Part shown: positions 22,201 to 27,426 of the stretch, one piece after another
Layout of the letters: the number at the start of each line of letters is the position of its first letter
Numbering within the stretch: position 1 is the stretch's first letter
From: a bacterium UBP14_UBA6098
Lineage (GTDB): Bacteria > UBP14 > UBA6098
DNA length: 64,000 bases
Assembly: GCA_002428525.1 (NCBI GenBank)
Contig: DIWU01000003.1
Location: 32,495 to 96,494, forward strand
Reading direction: 5' to 3'
Program-made: the position numbers and the translations under genes
The notes under the pieces: model-generated
The model's input: only the letters and a program-made list of their open reading frames with translations
Told to the model about the DNA's origin: nothing
The model's database searches: none

Positions 22201-22475
22201 CTATTCTCGATCGTGTCGATGTTGGTCGAGAACTCGACATTGACCTCTTTGAGTGGCTTTCGCGAGTTCGCGCCGATAATGAGCGCGTGGATCTCGGTTT
22301 GGCCTCCCGAGACGATTATTGGATAGTCGGCCCATAGGCTGTCGATGAGGTAGTCGGTTTCGACATCCCAGCCGAAATTGCCGCTTCTTCCGCATCCGGT
22401 GTTAAAAATCAGAATAATCGATAAAAGGAAGAGAGTGAACCAGAGGCTGGTTCTAAGTATTTTTACCCCGGTCAT
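7278..22475 (-). CDS. Giant surface lipoprotein with about 48 invasin-type (Big-1-like) Ig modules
   Basis: A single uninterrupted frame of 5065 residues. The N-terminus is a signal peptide with a lipobox-like NTGC, acyl-acceptor Cys at 28, so the chain should be membrane-anchored at its N-terminus. From about residue 35 to 5030 it is a chain of ~100-residue modules with the Big-1 (bacterial Ig-like domain 1, invasin/intimin) pattern: an ADG or ANG turn, a VxDxxGNPV segment, a hydrophobic strand ending in F, T-D-x-x-G-x-A, and a closing strand. I counted 48 by hand. Two module types alternate (see the repeat entry). The C-terminal ~35 residues are Pro-rich and carry no T9SS sorting domain. 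AGGAG precedes the ATG. Homologous chains act as adhesins or invasins; adhesion is therefore the best guess, not proven. The barrel gene lies directly downstream. Confidence 0.9.
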   Translation of the reverse strand: MTGVKILRTSLWFTLFLLSIILIFNTGCGRSGNFGWDVETDYLIDSLWADYPIIVSGGQTEIHALIIGANSRKPLKEVNVEFSTNIDTIENRSIITDENGIATTTFITFPDSTRRSATITAKVSAEQIRTKRMTIDILPINFIDPHYVFLNAIPDTVFADGVSRVNLEARVLGETYSPLAGHQVRFNFIEGNPGDLVMIVDSFALTNSNGIATAHFTVPSDSRRIIIDATVFGIGDTVSARDTVWVLDIPDVDFIDLHAEPSSIPADGISELILSAYVTVGATGTPAPNGTQITFSSEDGTLLPIADLKADNPKKANVAGLKNTKPMNLRGRPTSTRVAQTEGGYAYVKLRSSTTARRVLCTASASVGTGGTIEDSIEVRFTAGDPMSITVEAARSPILADGHDTTRITATVYDQYGNIASSGWSVTFETDKGTIFPPSANTDTTGSASSVLTSGVISGYARVIATCEGVSGFTEVLLSSSIPRYIQLNAQPNQLVADGTSSSTITAEVLDSLFNPVSDGVRINFSSSLGTLSGAKAMRGRGKFVFESMDLRQAVTSGGFASVTLTSGTLADTCIVAAWFAIYDTILGDTVITATDTLMLPFLPGDPSQVDSVTFSRDSILADGEDTCQVSAFVSDPYHNPVLAGHLITFDPDEGTVNPVSSNTDASGRAETKLTSSRSVGWHTVYATASGATPGSGDIYFYPILPDEIRLLMDVDSAVANGADSVLITAYVTDDEDRPCSDGTPVIFRTERGTFLPAASRAAALSSAKLDIQRKKEEIARTSAPRMRAERNDPIRESFEGISTFAPMADSFTVLTGGSFPAGIARINLISPTTIDSTFVYVSVATSDSTWAEDTMTVFFVPDAPSRIHLTAEPDTILADSSSTSAITASVFDAHGNRVGPGFLVEFEMAAGSEIFGAPVTLTDWTDDSDSSQAHTTFRSFYTAGEAVLNAKLSLFPSVSENVRIWLTGSSAGEVVLSTDSARIHIGSVMNVTANVYDSIGDPITDGTHVTFTVLPDTLATIVPSSPVTSGGIATAEFRPNTTADSCIVIATVGAIADTKTVQILPGEVTSIALTAFPPILSADGVSTSTVTATCTDVYGNPAEAGVSVSFTTDLGSIISPSVTDTNGIATTTFTAGVTIGTARIQANAGSAPTAMTNIELIGSEAHTLILTADSTHISIDGSGLGLTAYCVDGIGRPVSDGTRIDFSSVLGGFSSIYEFTVGGFVNTTLITGSDAGIDTVVASTITTTDTIADTLFIRYESGAANYISIEAADTILLADPRARTTITAICTDEYGNLLGAGQQVVFTSDQGSIISPVVTNASGIATTEYSASDFVGLVRIGASLDLANAWIYIEQIETTAAFISVTATPNRVTANGVDSAIVVARVLDASALPVSDGIVVDFSNNIFGGTAPVGTMPPFAATSGGDATISWRSPNYTAKAWVHGSVFGLEDSAIVDFISGAAAGITVWVDSSDTVVFADGESRGTIWAYVFDEYGNPIIGQLVIFSASPIGTYVFDRGYTDSTGTVSVQIFSNVSGNTTVMATAGGFTGYDELFFSPIVASEIFLSADDVRLVADGVSTTTIRAIVLDSMGVGVPDNTPVRFSTDSGFVFPGVAYTSSGEATTTLRASTTVGFATITGDAGDSVTGSTTVEFIPGPPAIIEFTPPPYDIPADGDTFTEVRVLVYDQYNNPVRAGVRVSFTTTLGTIDSMTFTDMTGAASVFLYAGTTPGTAVVWANSGDALSQVTVSFYSTFARNIVLYVDPRDVVADGRSTASVTGRVLDAVGMPVSDGSPVTFSVNPDSMGFITPNIATTDSGDFATVFNSRTIIGPAYIVARAGATVIDSVLIDLVPGSAASCSVWASPTSIPADSFSTSRCSVLVFDRFDHPVGAGYSVLFTATRGTIDPTSDITNPSGLVVADFTSGRTPGEARIRATSGTAWGETYITLTNAEVRFVNLTLDDPELVADGRSSTFARAMVTDSLGSPATDGTPVYFSIDTMPPGLPTDTTLASLSPTLAFTVAGEASVQVFSRDSAGRVWIKACCTVDTITSICDNAFLDLVPGDVDSIWVWAEDTLLPADGEAYTVVHAQFFDRYGNPLGSGITVQFVTSAGSIQPANTFTDGSGSAQAILTSGTVPSIARIDVTAGGRVGIGQVRFEAAPPEYLSLRADPRRIVADGESYSTITARIQNVLGQPVRDGTRIDFRSIDSAGDDFGSIEGVATTVGGEASVELFSETRTGTATVICSVSVDASTYLYDSVQVQFVPGDPFEVIVQSVVSETDTTPRDIIFADGRDSSTIRVFVYDRFGNPVESGNRIEMTISPVASLGSIVPSFGFTILDAPTTFRFLAGTSAGTAVITATTSAGPVGTKILRLVPLNVASIDLFADSMSLIANGVSSCGLRAIALDSMGMAVSDSTPIFFRTDVGFAYPGVAYTIAGVATSSLRSSTELDTATVIAYVGSAGDSGYIDDTVLVRFVSGPPQSIDIIPDPEAIAADGEQRSQIRTYVYDAVGNRVDGGYLVNYTTTLGTIDSLAVTGTVDDTNGIAITQLRSGITPGTALVMATSGSAVGIGRVDFLPDSLADASIVVAVDPNSLVADGLASATVSGMVRNSAGNPISDGTPVRLYTLPDSLGLLGFVSPTIVYTDSGKINATFTASTRAGSCNIVAYIGDTTASFISDTTRCDLVPGEPDSIAVWATPDTLPADSFSTAICSVAVFDRYRNPVRGGVTVDLSTSRGEIFPLSDETNSSGIVITTLRSDFTTGTARIVARAGTARGETDVHFVQTDIITISLTITDRIIPADGYTETECRATVLDTFGNPVSDGTPIFFATWPDTIGDTLLTSADTLGALIPQIAYTSTGIATTRFRVGTKRGRAWISASDGLGRGDQGFVEIIPGSCASIVLNPDSASIAANGRDETRVVATLLDDFGNRLLSGNSVQFGTDLGSIAPSNTFTNSAGDAYTILRAGTDPGIARVWAQSAGVFELTEVILRESMVGTLLLTANPVQLVADGMSQSIITCQVFDTDGSPVSDGTVVRFRVDPDTMGIVVSPKQTLGGSCVTTFTASTDVGTRSAWVIGSVTDTTVIPAVEISDSIRILLIPGPAATIEVWADTLDLDYPGRDTIWADGFDDITIYARVLDQYGNRMLAGKTVSFQTNRGTIVSSAITDTMGVARALLTADIQPGDAIIQARCDDAAGYHQVYMHPTDVDNIVLFADSTEMRANGTSRTKVYAHVYSDGGHLISNGTQVTFWVDSVGWAHPEPAIAFTDSGIATIYLRSDTLAGQIGVWATAESDTANMTLRLLPGPANRLDAYAELDSIFADGSSNVAVSCTVFDRYSNPVTPGTAVSFTTTLGSIGATAFTNTSGFATTRLTSGTVPGDALVTIRSGDAIDFVQVRFDSLLAAEIVLNIVPARLPGDGISTAEVTAYVFDSVGLPVSDGTRVSFQHINAAPNGIINPRIAFTSGGIATATLTAPLAVGTDSISATVGATVEDVVSVVYEPGDPAVIEFDPAFSDSLPADGSGMEQAVYVLDEFRNPVRIGTSVSFETTRGTVITPTVVEDATGRARTYISSTETGPALLTARSGSAVGSRVIQYLAIEANFVDLVANPVRIIANGTSTSNITVTVLDTSSIDGSRPVSDRTPVFLEVIGTGVVNPRTVYTSGGQATATLTSGVIVGDNQVVATVTETLKDTVAVEFVAGAPSILDFHQINPTMIADGADTQTVIVRVRDAFGNPVANGLAVNFSINKGYVTPISATGGVWPGDSVGYAQAVVVSGTDYGVASLSATCGSATNYATIQFIPLTADSLVLVVDPPLLISNGSSTASLTAVVFDSAGLPVSDGTIVRFSTTHGIINPAVAYTSGGIALSTLKAGTSPFDSVAVAASAGGAAVDTQFVQFIPGPPAVIEVTADREIIEANGVDSSMITVRVLDQYGNPVASGVAVNFSATLGTIIPTSYTDTAGYVTVRLIAGNTSGFSNVTITSGSATGNILIEFISTQVSDVTLTIIPPTLIANGSSTAEVSVVVLDSLGSPISDGTTVRFYGLNLGSITPIFATTTGGIARATISSYTSTGLDTLYARSGLIEVWDTISFISGPPDYILLSSADLILTANETDTTRIFGQVFDQASNPVGIGHVVNFSVEPAGYGTIWAADVTDEDGLVDVPFRAGRYAGVAIIRAECEGADGITQVELQPTNVNEIHVSVADRFMPADGVSSTQVSAFVTDSSGMEIADGTGVRFGQIVTPGSQPALLNPSFVTTSDGFARINLIAPTFVGSTSIYAYCILPDGLGGFDTIASVETLEVSFQPGNVSTIRFDTLGALDYEQINYVQLKADGEDTIKASISVEDAFGNGIPGATLNLTLATGTVVPPIGVTGSDGRLPFRITAPNRIGNTYLQASTGGVTGYLPVEFIPTKTANIALSVTPRGLPADGTSTANVRAIVTDSLGNPVSDGVIVRFTAKYGLIAPLDSLESGVATAILVSADRPSVDTVWASCQTETIAVEVIYDAGPADAITIFVTPDTATVGSSTLSAVTGMVTDAAGNPVARGTYVYISVDSTGMGSIADPVVATDDSGNYRTNYAPGLKAGLTGIVARVGSLTARKDFLLYAGPPHTTDIAVSRDFIYIRGVGEVDQSVISAVIYDQYDNPVRDSSIVVFRIVAYPTGGSLDPELIPGGTLISDTVYTINGRASATLRAGDRSGSIVVEATAYLPGGGTFVTRAPRITVGSGLPRNVSVSAYECNVRGWDVDGVPNQILAIITDEFLNPVAPGTAVWFTSDEGAITTSATTNDSGFAFATWFSSSPRTDGVVEVTAETRDTSGIRQGSVSFYASGRPNRIDISVLPGLTYADSTGFSDVRVDVWDVNENPVTDSTTVQLVTDWGSVISPIYTTNECYASYAIGRYTARNVYIDNYCASDTGGLARVTGTVGGISQSDTIFLKHDTPNSEESKITAPESVPYGYDFPVSVRIVDQWKNPICGELVELFGANATVLPPTSGVTGPTGEISFTVAAAPDTNYPSSGVIIARINSTGGTINVPVTYSSRRRPSPPSEFEIPAEVPPQTAIVPAEAYLGRRD
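7385..22370 (-). repeat. Array of about 48 diverged Ig-module repeats, ~310 bp each, two alternating types
   Basis: Coding repeats inside the giant lipoprotein gene. Type A carries D-S-x-G-x-PVSDGT-x-V-x-F and a TSGGIAT-like strand. Type B carries D-x-YGNPV-x-x-G-x-x-V-x-F-x-T-x-x-GTI and TDxxGxA. From the fifth module onward they alternate A-B-A-B nearly without exception for about 40 modules; the first four and last four are more irregular. The copies are well diverged, so this is an old array built from a two-module unit. Confidence 0.85.
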
Positions 22476-22532
22476 GTTAGCTCCTCGGGTTGATATTAAA
22501 ATCGAAACTATCTAACTATGTTTCATGTAATT

Positions 22533-22561
22533 ATATTAAATCCGTTGAAGTGATTTGTCAA
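22533..22561 (-). promoter_or_regulatory. Sigma-70-like promoter of the giant lipoprotein operon
   Basis: Reading the minus strand: TTGACA (22556-22561), 17-nt spacer, TAATAT (22533-22538), about 57 nt before the ATG of the giant gene. An overlapping TATAAT (22530-22535) would give a 20-nt spacer. The perfect -35 box and standard spacing make this a good candidate. Confidence 0.55.
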
Positions 22562-22602
22562 GCCTAAATTCTTTCTTCATGTCATTTAACAAAATGAGCA
22601 TG

Positions 22603-22626
22603 AGACCGAAAAAGTGATTCCGGTCT
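22603..22626 (-). terminator. Possible weak terminator after the FemAB-like gene
   Basis: AGACCG (22603-22608) pairs with CGGTCT (22621-22626) around a 12-nt loop, in the 249-nt gap between the FemAB-like gene and the giant lipoprotein gene. The T-run after the stem on the minus strand is poor, so this is only a tentative boundary between the two minus-strand operons. Confidence 0.3.
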
Positions 22627-22724
22627 TTCAAAATCGGTATTATATTTTATCAATTATAGGCGAAAGCGAAGATATAGCAACTTCTTCATTGCCCTCGAGA
22701 TGCCGTTAAATACCTTATCTGCGG

Positions 22725-23687
22725 CTAAAAGACGAGGCGAAGCGTATCGCGGAAGATGCCCTTCGCTCCGAAGCCCTCTTTGAAATGCGCGAGGCCGAAA
22801 TTCGGCTCCATATTGAGGGTATAGGTTCCGAAGTCGAACCATTCGAAGCCGCGGGCGATGCACCAGCGGAAGATCTCCCAGAACAGGAGGTTCAGGGGGC
22901 GGAATTTCTGCGCAGACTCGCGATGGCTGATATAGAAGGCGATGACTGCGCGCTCGTTGACCTCCCAGAGGTTGACACCGGCGACGGGCTCGCCCTCGGC
23001 GAGGGCGGTCATTTGGTGGATTTTTTCGGGGAAGCGGCGCTTGAGGTCGAGAAGCTCCTCGAGGGTGTGCGTGGGTTTGACATTGTGGCGCGCGCCGAGG
23101 TTGGCCTCGAGAATCGAATAGAATGGCGGGATTTCGGCATCGAGATCGATTATGACACCGAGCTTGGCGGCCTTGCGGGTTGAGGTTCGCGCCTCTGGGG
23201 TGAAACGCGCGAAGGTGGCCTCGTCGGTTGGGCCGAGGCGGAGAACCGCGGTCAGTTCGCGCTTGACGAAGAAGGCGCCCCTTCGCATGAGAGCGAAATC
23301 GACATGCTCCTCGGGCATCGCGTGGTAGATCGTCGGGACGCGTGTGAACTCGATGCCCTCGTAGCCGCTTCGTTTTGCCCAATCGATCCAAAGCTCGACC
23401 ATGCGGTGCGCGCCCTCGACGCCGACCTCCGGATCGAGGGCGATTCCGCCGAAGCTCGCGCCCGGGTGGCTGACATGAACTATCTTGCCGTCGCGGTTGC
23501 GGGTTGCCCCGGGAAGGATTCCGAGCATCTTGCCGCGGTGCTCGAAGAAAAGGTGGCGCGCGTCGAAGCGCCCGGCCGGGTGGTAATCGAGGAAGTTCTG
23601 TGTGTGGAACATCGTGCCGTTATTGGCCTTGGAGGCGAAGGCCTCCCATTTTTCGCGATGCTCGGGGGTGTATTCGACGATCTTCAT
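22725..23687 (-). CDS. FemAB/GNAT-fold aminoacyl- or acyltransferase-like protein
   Basis: 320 residues without a signal peptide. The pattern is that of the FemAB/BioF2-like GNAT superfamily: an N-terminal FHTQNFLDYHPAGRF-type segment, a first GNAT half with GKMLGILPGATR, then a second half with EARTSTRKAAKLGV, GEPVAGVNLWEV, AVIAFYISH and a closing FDFGTYTLNMEPNFGLAHFKEGFGAK motif, which is the usual end of these proteins. FemAB enzymes attach amino acids from aminoacyl-tRNA to cell-wall precursors; relatives acylate other substrates, so the true substrate is open. Its ATG overlaps the PorZ-like stop in an ATGA, so it is translationally coupled to lnt and the PorZ-like gene. That company supports a cell-envelope role. 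Confidence 0.8.
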   Translation of the reverse strand: MKIVEYTPEHREKWEAFASKANNGTMFHTQNFLDYHPAGRFDARHLFFEHRGKMLGILPGATRNRDGKIVHVSHPGASFGGIALDPEVGVEGAHRMVELWIDWAKRSGYEGIEFTRVPTIYHAMPEEHVDFALMRRGAFFVKRELTAVLRLGPTDEATFARFTPEARTSTRKAAKLGVIIDLDAEIPPFYSILEANLGARHNVKPTHTLEELLDLKRRFPEKIHQMTALAEGEPVAGVNLWEVNERAVIAFYISHRESAQKFRPLNLLFWEIFRWCIARGFEWFDFGTYTLNMEPNFGLAHFKEGFGAKGIFRDTLRLVF

Positions 23688-25942
23688 AGGTCATTCCTAA
23701 TGAGTGCTATTTTTCCGCGGGCGATGCCCCTTGAAGAGGGGGCGATGAGGATATAAACCCCGCTCGCGACGGGTTTGCCGGCTGTGTTGCGGCCGTCCCA
23801 TTCGACAGCGGCGGTGGGGCCTTTTTCGGCGCTGGTGATTGTGCGAACGAGTCCGCCGTCGGCGGAGAAGATGTTCAGATCGGCGTCGGCGGGGACACCG
23901 GAAATAATCACGCTCGTAGTAGCCCAGCCGTCCCATATGAAAGGATTCGGTGCGGAAATTAGGTCGGAGAGCTTATCCCCCTCGCTACCGAAGCCCGTCG
24001 TTAGGACACCGATCGCGCCCTCGCCCATAAACCAAACCTCGCCGTTGGCGGGATTGACTTTAACCGAATAGAGATAATCGACCGGCAGGTCGGTCATCTC
24101 GTGGGAATCGGCGTTTGTGCTGAGGCGGGATTTGATTGCATGCCATGTCGTGTCGGAGCTTCGGAACATAGCCGCGCCGTCGTCGGTGGCAATCCAGACA
24201 TTGTCCCACTCGTCGATCGCGACATCGGCAACACCGAGGGAAATATGGTCGGGGATAGTTCTTTGTAGGACAATTCCGAGGCTCGGCTCGATCGTCGCGA
24301 CACCGCCGTCCGCGGCAATCCAAGCCCGTCCCTCGCTGTCCGAGGCGATTTGGAAGACCGAGGAACTGGGCAAGGCGTCTCGGTAGGCGTAGATTCGGTC
24401 GTCGGAGGTTTCGGCGATATTCGACCCGAGGGCGATTTCGACGACACCCTCGTCCTTGATGACAAGCCAAACTCTCGATTCGTCGACGGCGATGCCGTGA
24501 ATATTATTCGAGGTGATGCCGGTGGAGCCGCTGTAGTATGAAACAACCGGCGAATCGAGACCGCCGTAGGGGCTGAAGGCCGCGACCGCCAGCGCCGAGG
24601 TAGCGTAAAAGTTCGTCACCCAGATTAGATCGCGGAAGGGATCGTAGGCCAAGGCGCGGCAAACGACCACCGAGGGCGCGCCGGTGATTCCACGGAGAAC
24701 GCTGTTCGTCTCGTTGAAGACTTGCCATTCGCCGTCAGAGGCGCGGCGGAAGACGCCATAGCCGTTCGTCCCTACCCAGAGGGCGCCGGTCGCGTCGATA
24801 TCGATGCTGTAGGCTGTGAAAATTCCCCGCTCAACTATCGCCATAAGCGAATCGGAGGTTGAGATTGTCCAATCGGAGAAGGCCTCCCATCGGTCGTTTT
24901 CGAGGCGCATCACACCGAGATTCCGTGCGATGAGCCATACAGCGCCGTCCGGGGCGAAGGCTACATCGGAGAAGCCGGTGCCGGAGGGGGTATTCGGGGA
25001 AATCACGCGGACAGTGTCTTCGCGAAGGACGCCGAAGCCGACCTCCATACCGACGAAAAGCTCGCCGTCGTGGGAGGTTCCGCCGTGAACCGCCCAGTGT
25101 TCGCTGAGGCGGACTGGAGCGAAGGTGCCGTTCGGCCTGTGTTTGAAAAGGCCTGAGCCTCCGGCGGCATAGAATTCGTTATTGAAGTAGAAGAAATCGT
25201 CGATTATTCGATTGAACATGTATGAATCGGTTAGTGTATCGACGATTGTGCCATCGGTCCAGAAGATCGAGGGCTGTCCCGAGATGGGTTCGAGGGCGAA
25301 CCATACACCGCCGGAATCGGCGAAGACTCCGTTGACCGGCCGCGAGGTACTCATGTTGCGCCATCCGCCGGGGACAAAGAGGTTATCCGATAGCCGGGCG
25401 AAGGCGAGGCCGGAGGCGGTGGCGGCCCATATGAGGCTGTCGTCGGCGGAGATCGCTGTGACGGCGATGTTGCGGTCGAAGCTCCCGAGCTTGGTGTAGT
25501 TCTCGGCGATCTCGATGGGGTCTGTGCCCGAGAAGATATTCAGTTTGGATATGCCGACCGAGGTCGCGACGAAGAGGTTCTCGCCCGAGGCGATGAGGTC
25601 GTTCGCAGAGATATTCGACCGAACAAGGTCTGAATTCGTCCGAAAGCGATTGCCCTCGAGGCGGCCTATCGAGCCGTTAGAGGCGCAGTAGAAAAGCTTG
25701 TCCCCTAAAACCGCTAAGCCTGTGATATCAAGGCCGCCGAGGCCGTCGAGGTTGGTCATGACCGTCGAGCGCTCGAGGGCGGGGTTATAGCGGATTAATC
25801 CGCCTTTGGTTCCGACGAAGACCTCGTCGCCGAACGAGGCGATCGCGTTTGTGTAATGCGCGTCGGCGTAGGTTCTCCACGACCCGGCCAGCTGACCGAA
25901 GACCGAGGATAAAAGAATAATAAGAATTAAAAAATGCTTCAT
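23684..25942 (-). CDS. PorZ-like two-domain beta-propeller protein with T9SS-type C-terminal domain
   Basis: 752 residues from the ATG at 25942, where MKHFLILIILLSSVFG gives a signal peptide; the longer upstream frame is a shadow. The body consists of propeller blades of the two-component-regulator/PorZ kind (GDEVFVGTKGGLIRY, LFVATSVGISKL, LWVGTNGYGVFR, IWAADGGVA). The last ~80 residues start with SAPNPF and contain VEWDGRNTAGKPVASGVYIL, a FlgD-like sorting domain. In Bacteroidota, PorZ has this architecture and sits in the T9SS attachment complex, helping deliver anionic LPS to cargo. I infer a similar role, but generic propeller cargo is also possible. The ATG overlaps the lnt stop by 4 nt and its own stop overlaps the FemAB-like start by 4 nt. 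Confidence 0.7.
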   Translation of the reverse strand: MKHFLILIILLSSVFGQLAGSWRTYADAHYTNAIASFGDEVFVGTKGGLIRYNPALERSTVMTNLDGLGGLDITGLAVLGDKLFYCASNGSIGRLEGNRFRTNSDLVRSNISANDLIASGENLFVATSVGISKLNIFSGTDPIEIAENYTKLGSFDRNIAVTAISADDSLIWAATASGLAFARLSDNLFVPGGWRNMSTSRPVNGVFADSGGVWFALEPISGQPSIFWTDGTIVDTLTDSYMFNRIIDDFFYFNNEFYAAGGSGLFKHRPNGTFAPVRLSEHWAVHGGTSHDGELFVGMEVGFGVLREDTVRVISPNTPSGTGFSDVAFAPDGAVWLIARNLGVMRLENDRWEAFSDWTISTSDSLMAIVERGIFTAYSIDIDATGALWVGTNGYGVFRRASDGEWQVFNETNSVLRGITGAPSVVVCRALAYDPFRDLIWVTNFYATSALAVAAFSPYGGLDSPVVSYYSGSTGITSNNIHGIAVDESRVWLVIKDEGVVEIALGSNIAETSDDRIYAYRDALPSSSVFQIASDSEGRAWIAADGGVATIEPSLGIVLQRTIPDHISLGVADVAIDEWDNVWIATDDGAAMFRSSDTTWHAIKSRLSTNADSHEMTDLPVDYLYSVKVNPANGEVWFMGEGAIGVLTTGFGSEGDKLSDLISAPNPFIWDGWATTSVIISGVPADADLNIFSADGGLVRTITSAEKGPTAAVEWDGRNTAGKPVASGVYILIAPSSRGIARGKIALIRNDL

Positions 25943-27426
25943 TGAGTCTTCAATAATAATACCGCTAAAACGAGCAGAAAAGGAGTAGCAAAAAGACTGC
26001 CATAGCCGAGCCATTCGCCGGATCGGGTGAAGAATGTTCCGCCGGAGGAAACCGGGATACTGCCTACGAGCGTGGCTTTGACGCCGAGGGGTAGCGACGA
26101 GATGAGCCTCCCCTTTGTGTCGATGAATAGCGAGATCCCGGTCTGAGCGCAACGCGCGACCGCGAGGCGCGTTTCGACGGCGCGGAATCGGCTGAAGTTG
26201 GCGTGTTGGTAGGGGCCGGGGGTCATGCCGAACCAGTCGTCGTTGGTCAGGTTCACGAGGAATTGGGCGCCCATGCGGGCAAAGCCTAAGGCCGAGCGGC
26301 TGAAGACCGATTCGAAGCATATCGGCGTGCCAAATTTGCCCTTTTCGACCTCGAAGACGAGAAAGTTCTCGCCGCGGGCGAAATGACTTCCTCCGACATC
26401 GAGATTCCGGAGGCCGGGAATGAACTCTTGGAAGGGGATCTGCTCGCTCATCGGCACGAGTTCCATCTTGTGGTAGGACTCGCTAATACGCATCGGCTCG
26501 ATGAGCACGGAGGCGTTGTAGTAGTGGGTCGAGCGGCGTTCGGGGTCGAAGTCGAGCGTGCCGGTTATAATCGGCGCGCCGGCGCGGTCGGAGGCCTGCT
26601 GAAGAATACCTATCAGTGCGGGATAGCTACGGTGGTAATGCGCGGTGGCCGTCTCGGGCAGGACGATAAGATCGACCGGTTCATCGAGCGAGTCGATCAT
26701 TGCGCTGTAGATATGGATATTTTGCCTGCGAAACGGGCCTTCCCATTTCTGCTCGGCGGGGATATTGCCCTGTATGAGGGCGATCTTGATCGACTCCGAC
26801 GGCTCGGGGCGTTTAAGGCAATATAGGCCATAAATGATTGGTAGGACGAAGGTTAGAATCAACGCGATTATCAGGATCAGCCGCCTTTTTCCGATGAAAA
26901 ACAGCGCAAAGATGAGGGCGTTGATCGCGACAATCCAAAGGCTGATGCCGAGGTGTCCGGTGATATCGGCCATCTGAATAAAGACTGTGTAGTTGCCCTG
27001 AGTGTAGGCCAAATCGAGCCACGGAAAACCGAGGCGGCCATAACCACGGGCGAACTCCATCGCGACCCAAAGCACCGGCGAGGCCGCCAGCGCTAGCGCT
27101 TCGCTTCGCCGCTCGAGGAATGAGTAAAGCAAGGCGAAAAGTGCGCTATAAAGTGAAAGAAGAGTGACGGCGCCGATCATGCCCGCAAATGTCGGCAGGG
27201 CGATCCAGTAAAGCGAAAGCAGGTTCGAGGTGAAGCCCCAAAGATAGCCTAATGCGAAGGCCGAGCGGCCGGACTTTCCTCGAAGAGCGGCGAAAAGCGG
27301 GACAAGGCAGAAAAAGGCGAGAAATGCCGGAAAAAGCGGCGGTTGCGCCGCGGAGAGAAGGACACCACCGGAGACGGCATAGATCAGATCGCGACTCGAG
27401 GCCTTATCTCGAGGTTTGATGCTCAA
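25939..27426 (-). CDS. lnt: Apolipoprotein N-acyltransferase
   Basis: About 495 residues from a TTG at 27424-27426 that overlaps the purM stop as TTGA; the longer frame upstream runs through purM and is not used. The N-terminal half has several membrane helices, as expected for the inner-membrane enzyme. The C-terminal half is a nitrilase-like domain with the catalytic triad in place: E258 in VLPETA, K320 in YHKMELVPMSEQIPF and C370 in GTPICFES, matching E267, K335 and C387 of E. coli Lnt. It adds the third acyl chain to lipoproteins before export to the outer membrane. Predicted substrates in this window include the giant Ig-repeat lipoprotein and the cyclophilin. The exact start is less certain than the function. 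Confidence 0.9.
   Translation of the reverse strand: MSIKPRDKASSRDLIYAVSGGVLLSAAQPPLFPAFLAFFCLVPLFAALRGKSGRSAFALGYLWGFTSNLLSLYWIALPTFAGMIGAVTLLSLYSALFALLYSFLERRSEALALAASPVLWVAMEFARGYGRLGFPWLDLAYTQGNYTVFIQMADITGHLGISLWIVAINALIFALFFIGKRRLILIIALILTFVLPIIYGLYCLKRPEPSESIKIALIQGNIPAEQKWEGPFRRQNIHIYSAMIDSLDEPVDLIVLPETATAHYHRSYPALIGILQQASDRAGAPIITGTLDFDPERRSTHYYNASVLIEPMRISESYHKMELVPMSEQIPFQEFIPGLRNLDVGGSHFARGENFLVFEVEKGKFGTPICFESVFSRSALGFARMGAQFLVNLTNDDWFGMTPGPYQHANFSRFRAVETRLAVARCAQTGISLFIDTKGRLISSLPLGVKATLVGSIPVSSGGTFFTRSGEWLGYGSLFATPFLLVLAVLLLKTQ

Noticed and set aside
25943..26320. N-terminal extension of the PorZ-like frame
   Set aside because: It is the lnt coding region read in another frame; the signal peptide and ATGA overlap place the start at 25942.
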